This document shows, in pieces, positions 50,201 to 62,999 of a stretch of DNA of 64,000 nt. Source of the DNA: Halictus rubicundus (Eukaryota > Arthropoda > Insecta > Hymenoptera > Halictidae); NCBI RefSeq assembly GCF_050948215.1, contig NW_027488954.1:1-64000 (forward strand). Direction: 5' to 3'. The notes below the pieces were generated by a model that saw nothing but the letters and a program-made list of their open reading frames with translations, made no database searches and had not been told where the DNA came from. Both the position numbers and the translations under genes were made by a program. Position 1 is the first letter of the stretch. Each line of letters begins with the position of its first letter.

Positions 50201-50990
50201 ATAGATAGGATAGAGGATAGGATAGGATAGAGGATAGGATAGGATAGAGGATAGGATAGGATAGAGGATAGGATAGGATAGAGCATAGGATAGAGGATAG
50301 GATAGAGGATCGGATAGAGGATAGGATAGGATAGAGGAAAGGATAGGATAGAGGATAGGATAGGTAATTGGATAGGATAGAGGATAGGATAAGGTAGAGG
50401 ATAGGATAGGATAGAGGATAGGATAGAGGATAGGATAGGATAGAGGATAGAATAGGATAGATGATAGGATAGGATAGAGAATAGGATAGGATAGAGGATA
50501 GGATAGGATAGAGGATAGGATAGAGGATAGGATAGAGGATAGGATAGGATAGAGGATAGGAAAGGATAGAGGATAGGATGGGGTAGAGGATAGGATAGGA
50601 TAGAGGATAGGATAGGATAGAGGATAGGATAGGATAGAGGATAGGATAGGATAGAGGATAGGATAGAGGATAGGATAGAGGATAGGATAGAGGATAGGAT
50701 AGGATAGAGGATAGGATAGGATAGAGGATAGGATAGGTAATAGGATAGGATAGAGGATAGGATAGGATAGAGGATAGGATAGAGGAGAGGATAGGATAGA
50801 GGATAGAATAGGATAGAGGATAGGATAGGATAGAGGATAGGATACGATAGAGGATAGGATAGGTAATTGGATAGGATAGAGGATAGGATAAGGTAGAGGA
50901 TAGTATAGGATAGAGGATAGGATAGGATAGAGGATAGGATAGGATAAAGGATAGGATAGGATAGAGGATAGGATACGATAGAGGATAGGA

Positions 50991-51298
50991 TAGGTTAGAG
51001 GATAGGATAGGATAGAGGATAGGATAGAGGATAGGATAGGTAATTGGATAGGATAGAGTATAGGATAAGGTAGAGGATAGGATAGGATAGAGGATATAAT
51101 AGGATAGAGGATAGGATAGGATAGAGGATAGGATAGGATAGAGGATAGGATAGGTTAGAGGATAGGATAGGATAGAGGATAGGATAGAGGATAGGATAGG
51201 TAATTGGATAGGATAGAGTATAGGATAAGGTAGAGGATAGGGTAGGATAGAGGATATAATAGGATAGAGGATAGGATAGGATAGAGGATAGGATAGGA
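50991..51298 (+). repeat. 160-bp tandem duplication
   Basis: Units begin TAGGTTAGAGG at 50991 and 51151 and contain GGTAATTGG, GAGTATAGG, GGATAAGGTAG and GATATAATAGG. One substitution was seen (GATAGGGTAGG near 51241). It diverges at 51299 with GGAAAGAGG. It belongs to the GGTTAGAGG family of 22.5-25 kb and 30.0 kb. Confidence 0.88.
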
Positions 51299-51899
51299 AA
51301 GAGGATAGGATAGGATAGAGGGTAGGATAGGATAGAGGATAGGATAGAGGATAGGATAGCGGATAGGATAGGATAGAGGATAGGATAGGATAGAGGATGG
51401 GATAGGATACAGGATAGGATATGATAGAGGATAGGATAGGATAGAGGATCGGATAGAGGATAGGATAGGATAGAGGATCGGATAGAGGATACGATCCGAT
51501 AGAGGATAGGATAGGATAGATTATCGGATAGGTTATTGGATAGGATAGGGGAGAGGATAAGGTAGAGGCTAGTATAGGATAGAGGATCTGATAGAGGATA
51601 GGATAGGATGGAGGATAGGATAGGATCGAGTATAGGATAGGTAATTGGATAGGATAGAGGATAGGATATGGTAGAGGATAGTATAGGATAGAGGATAGGA
51701 TAGAGGATCGGATAGGATAGGATAGAGGATAGGATAGAGGATACGATAGAGGATCGGATAGAGGATAGGATAGGATAGAGGAAAGGATAGGATAGAGGAT
51801 AGGATAGGTAATTGGATAGGATAGAGGATAGGATAAGTTGGAGGATAGTATAGGATAGAGGATAGGATAGGATAGAGGATAGGATAGGATAAAGGATAG

Positions 51900-52745
51900 G
51901 ATAGGATAGAGGATAGGATAGGATAGAGGATAGAATAGGATAGATGATAGGATAGGATAGAGAATAGGATAGGATAGAGGATAGGATAGGATAGAGGATA
52001 GGATAGAGGATAGGATAGGATAGAGGATAGGAAAGGATAGAGGATATGATGGGATAGAGGATAGGATAGGATAGAGGATAGGATAGGATAGAGGATAGGA
52101 TAGGATGGAGGATAGGATAGGATAGAGGATAGGATAGAGGATAGGATAGAGGATAGGATAAGATAGAGGATAGGATAGGTAATTGGATAGGATAGAGTAT
52201 AGGATAAGGTAGAGGATAGGATAGGATAGGATAGAGGATAAGATAGGATAGAGGATAGGATAGAGGATCGGATAGAGGATAGGATAGGATGGAGGATAGG
52301 ATAGGATCGAGGATAGGATAGGTAATTGGATAGGATAGAGGATAGGATATGGTAGAGGATAGTATAGGATAGAGGATAGGATAGAGGATCGGATAGGATA
52401 GGATAGAGGATAGGATAGAGGATACGATAGAGGATCGGATAGAGGATAGGATAGGATAGAGGAAAGGATAGGATAGAGGATTGGATAGGTAATTGGATAG
52501 GTTAGAGGATAGGATAAGTTTGAGGATAGTATAGGATAGAGGATAGGATAGGATAGAGGATAGGATAGGATAAAGGATAGGATAGGATAGAGGATAGGAT
52601 AGGATAGAGGATAGAATAGGATAGATGATAGGATAGGATAGAGAATAGGATATGATAGAGTAAACGATAATATAGAGGATAGGATAGGATAGAGGATCGG
52701 ATAGAGGATAGGATAGGATAGAGGATGGTATAGAGGACAGGATAG
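51900..52745 (+). repeat. 0.85-kb segment, copy 1 (pair at 56.33-57.18 kb)
   Basis: Constant offset 4430: TAGAATAGG 51931/56361 and the rare TAAACGATAATATAG 52661/57091. Differences seen are GATATGATGGG near 52045, GATAAGATAG near 52170 and GAGAGGATATGG near 56770. Ends are near 51900 and 52745. Confidence 0.88.
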
Positions 52746-52749
52746 GATA

Positions 52750-54960
52750 GAGGATAGGATAGGATAGAGGATAGGATAGGATGGAGGATAGGATAGGATA
52801 GAGGATAGGATAGAGGATAGGATAGGATAGAGGATAGGATAGGTAATTGGATAGGATAGGTAATTGGATAGGATAGAGTATAGGATAAGGTAGAGGATAG
52901 GATAGGATAGGATAGAGGATAGGATAGGATAGAGGATAGGATAGAGGATCGGATAGAGGATAGGATAGGATAGAGGAAAGGATAGGATAGAGGATAGGAT
53001 AGGTAATTGGATAGGATAGAGGATAAGATAAGGTAGAGGATAGTATAGGATAGAGGATAGGATAGGATAAAGGATAGGATAGGATAAAGGACAGGATAGG
53101 ATAGAGGATAGGATAGGATAGAGGATAGGATAGGATAGAGGATCGGATAGAGGATAGGATAGGATAGAGGATCGGATAGAGGATAGGATAGGATAGAGGA
53201 TAGGATAGGATAGAGGATAGAGTAGGATAGAGGATAGGATAGGATAAAGGATAGGATTGGATAGAGGATCGGATAGAGGATAGAATAGGAGAGAGGATAG
53301 GATAGGATAGAGGATAGGATATAATAGGATAGGATAGAGGATAGGATAGGATAGAGGATAGGATAGGATAAAGGATAGGATAGGATAGAGGATAGGATAG
53401 GATAGAGGATAGGATAGGATAGAGGATCGGATAGAGGATAGGATAGGATAGAGGATCGGATAGAGGATAGGATAGGATAGAGGATAGGATAGGATAGAGG
53501 ATAGAGTAGGATAGAGGATAGGATAGGATAAAGGATAGGATTGGAAAGAGGATCGGATAGAGGATAGAATAGGATAGAGGATAGGATAGGATAGAGGATA
53601 GTATGGGTAGAGGATAGGATAGAATAGAGGATAGGATAGGATAAAGGATAGGATAGGATAGAAGATAGGATAGGATAGATGATAGGATAGGGAAGAGGGT
53701 AGGGTAGGATAGAGGATAGACTATAGGATAGGATAGAGGATAGGATAGGATAGAGGAGAGGATATGATAGAGTAAACGATATTATAGAGGATAGGATAGG
53801 ATAGAGGATCGGATAGAGGATAGGATAGGATAGAGGATGGTATAGAGGATAGGATAGAGGATAGGATAGGATAGAGGATAGGATAGGAAAGAGGATAGGA
53901 TAGGATACGATAGAGGATAGGATAGATGATAGGATAGGATAGAGGATCTGATAGAGGATACGATCGGATAGAGGATAGGATAGGATAGAGGATCGGATAG
54001 GTAATTGGATAGGATAGGGGAGAGGATAAGGTAGAGGCTAGTATAGGATAGAGGATCTGATAGAGGATAGGATAGGATGGAGGATAGGATAGGATCGAGG
54101 ATAGGATAGGTAATTGGATAGGATAGAGGATAGGATAGAGGACCGGATAGGATAGGATAGAGGATAGGATAGAGGATCGGAGAGAGGATAGGATAGGATA
54201 GAGGAAAGGATAGGTTAGAGGATAGGATAGGTAATTGGATAGGATAGAGGATAGGATAAGTTAGAGGATAGTATAGGATAGAGGATAGGATAGGATAGAG
54301 GATAGGATAGGCTAAAAGATAGGATAGGATAGAGGATAGGATAGGATAGATGATATTATAGGATAGAGGATAGGATGTGATAGAGTAAACGATATTATAG
54401 AGGATAGGATAGGATAGAGGATCGGATAGAGGATAGGATAGGATAGAGGATGGTATAGAGGATAGGATAGAGGATAGGATAGGATAGAGGATAGGATAGG
54501 AAAGAGGATAGGATAGGATACGATAGAGGATAGGATAGATGATAGGATAGGATAGAGGATCTGATAGAGGATACGATCGGATAGAGGATAGGATAGGATA
54601 GAGGATCGGATAGGTAATTGGATAGGATAGGGGAGAGGATAAGGTAGAGGCTAGTATAGGATAGAGGATCTGATAGAGGATAGGATAGGATGGAGGATAG
54701 GATAGGATCGAGGATAGGATAGGTAATTGGATAGGATAGAGGATAGGATATGGTAGAGGATAGTATAGGATAGAGGATAGGATAGAGGATCGGATAGGAT
54801 AGGATAGAGGATAGGATAGAGGATAGGATAGGGGATCGGATAGAGGATAGGATAGGATAGAGGAAAGGATAGGATAGAGGAAAGGATAGGATAGAGGATA
54901 GGATAGGTAATTGGATAGGATAGAGGATAGGATAAGTTAGAGGATAGTATAGGATAGAGG
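52750..54960 (+). repeat. 2.2-kb segment, copy 1 (pair at 57.87-60.06 kb)
   Basis: The offset is 5123 (double GGTAATTGG at 52842/57965), then 5128 (GTATGGGTAG 53601/58729; GACCGG 54141/59269; GGCTAAAAG 54310/59438), then 5138 (GATGTGATAG 54374/59512). It holds two cassettes. The doubled GGTAATTGG, GTATGGGTAG, GACCGG and GATGTGA words are private to the pair. Confidence 0.85.
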
Positions 54961-56310
54961 ATAGGATAGGATAGAGGATAGGATAGGATAAAGGATAGGA
55001 TAGGATAGAGGATAGGATAGGATAGAGGATAGAATAGGATAGATGATAGGATAGGATAGAGAATAGGATAGGATAGAGGATAGGATAGGATAGAGGATAG
55101 GATAGAGGATAGGATAGGATAGAGGATAGGAAAGGATAGAGGATAGGATGGGATAGAGGATAGGATAGGATAGAGGATAGGATAGGATAGAGGATAGGAT
55201 AGGATAGAGGATAGGATAGGATAGAGGATAGGATAGGTAATTGGATAGGATAGAGGATAGGATAGGTAATTGGATGGGATAGAGTATAGGATAAGGTAGA
55301 GGATAGGATAGGATAGGATAGAGGATAGGATAGGATAGAGGATCGGATAGAGGATAGGATAGGATAGAGGATAGGATAGGATAGAGGAAAGTATAGGATA
55401 GAGGATAGGATAGGTAATTGGATAGGATAGAGGATAGGATAAGGTAGAGGATAGGATAGGATAGAGGATAGGATAGGATAGAGGATAGGATAGGATAGAG
55501 GATAGGATAGGATAGAAGATAGGATAGAGGATAGGATAGAGGATCGGATAGAGGATAGGATAGGATAGAGGAAAGGATAGGATAGAGGATAGGATAGGTA
55601 ATTGGATAGGATAGAGGATAGGATAAGTTAGAGGATAGTATAGGATAGAGGATAGGATCGGATAGAGGATAGGATAGGATAGAGCAAAGGATAGGATAGA
55701 AGATAGGATAGGATAGATGATAGGATAGGAAAGAGGGTAGGATAGGATAGAGGATAGACTATAGGATAGGATAGAGGATAGGATAGGATAGGATAGAGGA
55801 GAGGATAGGATAGAGGATAGGATAGGATAAAGGATAGGATTGGATAGAGGATCGGATAGAGGATAGAATAGGATAGAGGATAGGATAGGATAGAGGATAG
55901 TATATCGTAGAGGATAGGATAGAATAGAGGATAGGATATGATAGAGTAAACGATATTATAGAGGATAGGATAGGATAGAGGATCGGATAGAGGATAGGAT
56001 AGGATAGAGGATGGTATAGAGGATAGGATAGAGGATAGGATAGGATAGAGGATAGGATAGGAAAGAGGATAGGATAGGATACGATAGAGGATAGGATAGA
56101 TGATAGGATACGATAGAGGATCTGATAGAGGATAGGATAGGATACAGGATAGGATAGGATAGAGGATCGGATAGAGGATAGGATAGGATAGAGGATAGGA
56201 TAGGATAGAGGATAGGATAAGTAATTGAATAGGATAGAGGATAGGATAAGGTAGAGGATAGTATAGGATAGAGGATAGGATAGAGGATCGGATAGGATAG
56301 GATAGAAGAT
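54020..56310 (+). repeat. 2.3-kb segment, copy 1 (pair at 60.69-62.94 kb)
   Basis: The offset is 6706 (ATGATATTA 54350/61056; GGGGATCGG 54831/61537; TGGATGGG 55271/61977), then 6689 (TATATCGTAG 55901/62590), then 6626 (GTAATTGAAT 56221/62847). The last step is a 63-bp loss near 62645 that removes the ATATTATAG part of a TAAACG module. It overlaps the previous segment, so 54.02-54.96 kb has relatives at both 59.1-60.06 and 60.7-61.65 kb. Confidence 0.85.
55410..55970 (+). repeat. Distant relative of 8.3-8.86 kb
   Basis: At an offset of about 47.1 kb the order AAGTTAG, GGATCGGATAG, AAAGG, AGAAGATAGG, GGAAAGAGGG, GACTATAGG, GAGAGG, GATAAAGG, GGATTGG, GATCGG, GAATAGG, AGTATAT.GTAG, GAATAGAGG, TATGATAGAGTAAACG is the same as at 8500-8860. 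TATAT followed by a changed base (TATATCGTAG here, TATATGGTAG at about 8798) is otherwise seen only in the 62.59 kb copy. Substitutions and unit indels separate the copies. Confidence 0.75.
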
Positions 56311-56329
56311 AGGATAGGATAGAGGATAG

Positions 56330-57175
56330 GATAGGATAGAGGATAGGATAGGATAGAGGATAGAATAGGATAGATGATAGGATAGGATAGAGAATAGGAT
56401 AGGATAGAGGATAGGATAGGATAGAGGATAGGATAGAGGATAGGATAGGATAGAGGATAGGAAAGGATAGAGGATAGGATGGGATAGAGGATAGGATAGG
56501 ATAGAGGATAGGATAGGATAGAGGATAGGATAGGATGGAGGATAGGATAGGATAGAGGATAGGATAGAGGATAGGATAGAGGATAGGATAGGATAGAGGA
56601 TAGGATAGGTAATTGGATAGGATAGAGTATAGGATAAGGTAGAGGATAGGATAGGATAGGATAGAGGATAAGATAGGATAGAGGATAGGATAGAGGATCG
56701 GATAGAGGATAGGATAGGATGGAGGATAGGATAGGATCGAGGATAGGATAGGTAATTGGATAGGATAGAGGAGAGGATATGGTAGAGGATAGTATAGGAT
56801 AGAGGATAGGATAGAGGATCGGATAGGATAGGATAGAGGATAGGATAGAGGATACGATAGAGGATCGGATAGAGGATAGGATAGGATAGAGGAAAGGATA
56901 GGATAGAGGATTGGATAGGTAATTGGATAGGTTAGAGGATAGGATAAGTTTGAGGATAGTATAGGATAGAGGATAGGATAGGATAGAGGATAGGATAGGA
57001 TAAAGGATAGGATAGGATAGAGGATAGGATAGGATAGAGGATAGAATAGGATAGATGATAGGATAGGATAGAGAATAGGATATGATAGAGTAAACGATAA
57101 TATAGAGGATAGGATAGGATAGAGGATCGGATAGAGGATAGGATAGGATAGAGGATGGTATAGAGGACAGGATAG
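56330..57175 (+). repeat. 0.85-kb segment, copy 2
   Basis: This is the partner of 51900-52745 at offset 4430. From 57176 it departs and carries about 0.7 kb of cassette sequence (GAGGCTAG 57352, private GATCTGAAAGAGG near 57262) before the 2.2-kb copy resumes near 57.87 kb. Confidence 0.88.
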
Positions 57176-57867
57176 AGGATAGGATAGGATAGAGGATAGG
57201 ATAGGAAAGAGGATAGGATAGGATACGATAGAGGATAGGATAGATGATAGGATAGGATAGAGGATCTGAAAGAGGATACGATCGGATAGAGGATAGGATA
57301 GGATAGAGGATCGGATAGGTAATTGGATAGGATAGGGGAGAGGATAAGGTAGAGGCTAGTATAGGATAGAGGATCTGATAGAGGATAGGATAGGATGGAG
57401 GATAGGATAGGATCGAGGATAGGATAGGTAATTGGATAGGATAGAGGATAGGATATGGTAGAGGATAGTATAGGATAGAGGATAGGATAGAGGATCGGAT
57501 AGGATAGGATAGAGGATAGGATAGAGGATACGATAGAGGATCGGATAGAGGATAGGATAGGATAGAGGAAAGGATAGGATAGAGGATAGGATAGGTAATT
57601 GGATAGGATAGAGGGTAGGATAAGTTAGAGGATAGTATAGGATAGAGGGTAGGATAGGATAGAGGATAGGATAGGATAAAGGATAGGATAGGATAGAGGA
57701 TAGGATAGGATAGAGGATAGAATAGGATAGATGATAGGATAGGATAGAGAATAGGATAGGATAGAGGATAGGATAGGATAGAGGATAGGATAGAGGATAG
57801 GATAGAGGATAGGATAGGATAGAGGATAGGAAAGGATAGAGGATAGGATGGGATAGAGGATAGGATA

Positions 57868-60055
57868 GGATAGAGGATAGGATAGGATAGAGGATAGGAT
57901 AGGATGGAGGATAGGATAGGATAGAGGATAGGATAGAGGATAGGATAGGATAGAGGATAGGATAGGTAATTGGATAGGATAGGTAATTGGATAGGATAGA
58001 GTATAGGATAAGGTAGAGGATAGGATAGGATAGGATAGAGGATAGGATAGGATAGAGGATAGGATAGAGGATCGGATAGAGGATAGGATAGGATAGAGGA
58101 AAGGATAGGATAGAGGATAGGATAGGTAATTGGATAGGATAGAGGATAAGATAAGGTAGAGGATAGTATAGGATAGAGGATAGGATAGGATAGGATAAAG
58201 GATAGGATAGGATAAAGGACAGGATAGGATAGAGGATAGGATAGGATAGAGGATAGGATAGGATAGAGGATCGGATAGAGGATAGGATAGGATAGAGGAT
58301 CGGATAGAGGATAGGATAGGATAGAGGATAGGATAGGATAGAGGATAGAGTAGGATAGAGGATAGGATAGGATAAAGGATAGGATTGGATAGAGGATCGG
58401 ATAGAGGATAGAATAGGAGAGAGGATAGGATAGGATAGAGGATAGGATATAATAGGATAGGATAGAGGATAGGATAGGATAGAGGATAGGATAGGATAAA
58501 GGATAGGATAGGATAGAGGATAGGATAGGATAGAGGATAGGATAGGATAGAGGATCGGATAGAGGATAGGATAGGATAGAGGATCGGATAGAGGATAGGA
58601 TAGGATAGAGGATAGGATAGGATAGAGGATAGAGTAGGATAGAGGATAGGATAGGATAAAGGATAGGATTGGAAAGAGGATCGGATAGAGGATAGAATAG
58701 GATAGAGGATAGGATTGGATAGAGGATAGTATGGGTAGAGGATAGGATAGAATAGAGGATAGGATAGGATAAAGGATAGGATAGGATAGAAGATAGGATA
58801 GGATAGATGATAGGATAGGGAAGAGGGTAGGATAGGATAGAGGATAGACTATAGGATAGGATAGAGGATAGGATAGGATAGAGGAGAGGATATGATAGAG
58901 TAAACGATATTATAGAGGATAGGATAGGATAGAGGATCGGATAGAGGATAGGATAGGATAGAGGATGGTATAGAGGATAGGATAGAGGATAGGATAGGAT
59001 AGAGGATAGGATAGGAAAGAGGATAGGATAGGATACGATAGAGGATAGGATAGATGATAGGATAGGATAGAGGATCTGATAGAGGATACGATCGGATAGA
59101 GGATAGGATAGGATAGAGGATCGGATAGGTAATTGGATAGGATAGGGGAGAGGATAAGGTAGAGGCTAGTATAGGATAGAGGATCTGATAGAGGATAGGA
59201 TAGGATGGAGGATAGGATAGGATCGAGGATAGGATAGGTAATTGGATAGGATAGAGGATAGGATAGAGGACCGGATAGGATAGGATAGAGGATAGGATAG
59301 AGGATCGGAGAGAGGATAGGATAGGATAGAGGAAAGGATAGGTTAGAGGATAGGATAGGTAATTGGATAGGATAGAGGATAGGATAAGTTAGAGGATAGT
59401 ATCGGATAGAGGATAGGATAGGATAGAGGATAGGATAGGCTAAAAGATAGGATAGGATAGAGGATAGGATAGGATAGATGATATTATAGGATAGAGGATA
59501 GGATGTGATAGAGTAAACGATATTATAGAGGATAGGATAAGATAGAGGATCGGATAGAGGATAGGATAGGGTAGAGGATGGTATAGAGGATAGGATAGGA
59601 TAGAGGATAGGATAGGAAAGAGGATAGGATAGGATACGATAGAGGATAGGATAGATGATAGGATACGATAGAGGATCTGATAGAGGATACGATCGGATAG
59701 AGGATAGGATAGGATAGAGGATCGGATAGGTAATTGGATAGGATAGGGGAGAGGATAAGGTAGAGGCTAGTATAGGATAGAGGATCTGATAGAGGATAGG
59801 ATAGGATCGAGGATAGGATAGGTAATTGGATAGGATAGAGGATAGGATATGGTAGAGGATAGTATAGGATAGAGGATAGGATAGAGGATCGGATAGGATA
59901 GGATAGAGGATAGGATAGAGGATAGGATAGAGGATCGGATAGAGGATAGGATAGGATAGAGGAAAGGATAGGATAGAGGATAGGATAGGTAATTGGATAG
60001 GATAGAGGATAGGATAAGTTAGAGGATAGTATAGGATAGAGGATAGGATAGGATA
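57868..60055 (+). repeat. 2.2-kb segment, copy 2
   Basis: This is the partner of 52750-54960 at offsets 5123-5138. Cassettes are at 59162 and 59763. It ends near 60055 where GAATAGGATAGATG replaces the continuation. Confidence 0.85.
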
Positions 60056-60689
60056 GAGGATAGAATAGGATAGATGATAGGATAGGATAGAGAATAGGAT
60101 AGGATAGAGGATAGGATAGGATAGAGGATAGAGTAGGATAGAGGATAGGATAGGATAAAGGATAGGATTGGATAGAGGATCGGATAGAGGATAGAATAGG
60201 ATAGAGGATAGGATAGGATAGAGGATAGTATAGGATAGAGGATAGGATAGAATAGAGGATAGGATAGGATAAAGGATACGATAGGATAGAGGATAGGATA
60301 GGATAGAGGAAAGGATAGGATAGAAGATAGGATAGGATAGATGATAGGATAGGAAAGAGGGTAGGATAGGATAGAGGATAGACTATAGGATAGGATAGAG
60401 GATAGGATAGGATAGAGGAGAGGATAGGATAGAGGATAGGATAGGATAGAGGATAGGAAAGGATAGAGGATAGAATAGGATAGATGATATTATAGGATAG
60501 AGGATAGGATATGATAGAGTAAACGATATTATAGAGGATAGGATAGGATAGAGGATCGGATAGAGGATAGGATAGGATAGAGGATGGTATAGAGGATAGG
60601 ATAGAGGATAGGATAGGATAGAGGATAGGATAGGAAAGAGGATAGGATAGGAAACGATAGAGGATAGGATAGATGATAGGATAGGATAG

Positions 60690-62940
60690 GGGAGAGGGTA
60701 AGGTAGAGGCTAGTATAGGATAGAGGATCTGATAGACGATAGGATAGGATGGAGGATAGGATAGGATCGAGGATAGGATAGGTAATTGGATAGGATAGAG
60801 GATAGGATAAGGTAGAGGATAGTATAGGATAGAGGATAGGATAGAGGATCGGATAGGATAGGATAGAGGATAGGATAGAGGATCGGATAGAGGATAGGAT
60901 AGGATAAAGGAAAGGATAGGTTAGAGGATAGGATAGGTAATTGGATAGGATAGATGATAGGATAAGTTAGAGGATAGTATAGGATAGAGGATAGGATAGG
61001 ATAGAGGATAGGATAGGATAAAAGACAGGATAGGATAGAGGATAGGATAGGATAGATGATATTATAGGATAGAGGATAGGATATGATAGAGTAAACGATA
61101 TTATAGAGGATAGGATAGGATAGAGGATCGGATAGAGGATAGGATAGGATAGAGGATGGTATAGAGGATAGGATAGAGGATAGGATAGGATAGAGGATAG
61201 GATAGGAAAGAGGATAGGATAGGATACGATAGAGGATAGGATAGATGATAGGATAGGATAGAGGATCTGATAGAGGATACGATCGGATAGAGGATAGGAT
61301 AGGATAGAGGATCGGATAGGTAATTGGATAGGATAGGGGAGAGGATAAGGTAGAGGCTAGTATAGGATAGAGGATCTGATAGAGGATAGGATAGGATGGA
61401 GGATAGGATAGGATCGAGGATAGGATAGGTAATTGGATAGGATAGAGGATAGGATATGGTAGAGGATAGTATAGGATAGAGGATAGGATAGAGGATCGGA
61501 TAGGATAGGATAGAGGATAGGATAGAGGATAGGATAGGGGATCGGATAGAGGATAGGATAGGATAGAGGAAAGGATAGGATAGAGGAAAGGATAGGATAG
61601 AGGATAGGATAGGTAATTGGATAGGATAGAGGATAGGATAAGTTAGAGGATAGTATAGGATAGAGGATAGGATAGGATAGAGGATAGGATAGGATAAAGG
61701 ATAGGATAGGATAGAGGATAGGATAGGATAGAGGATAGAATAGGATAGATGATAGGATAGGATAGAGAATAGGATAGGATAGAGGATAGGATAGGATAGA
61801 GGATAGGATAGAGGATAGGATAGGATAGAGGATAGGAAAGGATAGAGGATAGGATGGGATAGAGGATAGGATAGGATAGAGGATAGGATAGGATAGAGGA
61901 TAGGATAGGATAGAGGATAGGATAGGATAGAGGATAGGATAGGTAATTGGATAGGATAGAGGATAGGATAGGTAATTGGATGGGATAGAGTATAGGATAA
62001 GGTAGAGGATAGGATAGGATAGGATAGAGGATAGGATAGGATAGAGGATCGGATAGAGGATAGGATAGGATAGAGGATAGGATAGGATAGAGGAAAGTAC
62101 AGGATAGAGGATAGGATAGGTAATTGGATAGGATAGAGGATAGGATAAGGTAGAGGATAGGATAGGATAGAGGATAGGATAGGATAGAGGATAGGATAGG
62201 ATAGAGGATAGGATAGGATAGAAGATAGGATAGAGGATAGGATAGAGGATCGGATAGAGGATAGGATAGGATAGAGGAAAGGATAGGATAGAGGATAGGA
62301 TAGGTAATTGGATAGGATAGAGGATAGGATAAGTTAGAGGATAGTATAGGATAGAGGATAGGATCGGATAGAGGATAGGATAGGATAGAGCGAAGGATAG
62401 GATAGATGATAGGATAGGAAAGAGGGTAGGATAGGATAGTGGATAGACTATAGGATAGGATAGAGGATAGGATAGGATAGGATAGAGGAGAGGATAGGAT
62501 AGAGGATAGGATAGGATAAAGGATAGGATTGGATAGAGGATCGGATAGAGGATAGAATAGGATAGAGGATAGGATAGGATAGAGGATAGTATATCGTAGA
62601 GGATAGGATAGAATAGAGGATAGGATATGATAGAGTAAACGATAGAGGATAGGATAGAGGATAGGATAGGATAGAGGATAGGATAGGAAAGAGGATAGGA
62701 TAGGATACGATAGAGGATAGGATAGATGATAGGATACGATAGAGGATCTGATAGAGGATAGGATAGGATACAGGATAGGATAGGATAGAGGATCGGATAG
62801 AGGATAGGATAGGATAGAGGATAGGATAGGATAGAGGATAGGATAAGTAATTGAATAGGATAGAGGATAGGATAAGGTAGAGGATAGTATAGGATAGAGG
62901 ATAGGATAGAGGATCGGATAGGATAGGATAGAAGATAGGA
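60690..62940 (+). repeat. 2.3-kb segment, copy 2
   Basis: This is the partner of 54020-56310 at offsets 6706, 6689 and 6626. The TAAACG module near 62635 is cut short: TAAACGATAGAGG instead of TAAACGATATTATAGAGG. Confidence 0.85.
61045..61437 (+). repeat. Reference copy of the C-bearing variant cassette
   Basis: This is a well-kept example of the cassette found sixteen times. Words in order: ATGATATTATAGG, TATGATAGAG, TAAACGATATTATAG, GATCGG, GATGGTATAG, GGAAAGAGG, TACGATAG, AGATGATAGG, GATCTGATAG, TACGATCGG, GATCGG, GGTAATTGG, GGGGAGAGG, GGATAAGGTAG, GAGGCTAG, AGTATAGG, GATCTGATAG, GATGGAGG, GATCGAGG, GGTAATTGG. Most of the rare + strand cytosines of the neighbourhood lie in it. No coding capacity, hairpin or known protein-binding consensus explains it; shared descent is the simplest reading. 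Confidence 0.8.
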
Positions 62941-62999
62941 TAGGATAGAGGATAGGATAGGATAGAGGATAGGATAGGATAGAGGATAGATTAGGATAG

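Larger units (their letters stand above)
46700..51300 (+). repeat. Zone IV: ladder of 340-400 bp units
   Basis: No gene is present. No TAAACG module was seen between about 45.83 and 52.66 kb. Four similar units start with GGTAATTGG at 47254, 47654, 48003 and 48340 (spacings 400, 349, 337), each followed by GGATAAGGTAG and GAATAGGATAGATGATAGG. The 349 spacing equals that of the 15.7-16.3 kb repeat. A private GATAATTAATTGG lies at about 49743. The right part contains blocks shared with zone III (48.6-49.3 and 49.86-50.2 kb). Confidence 0.7.
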
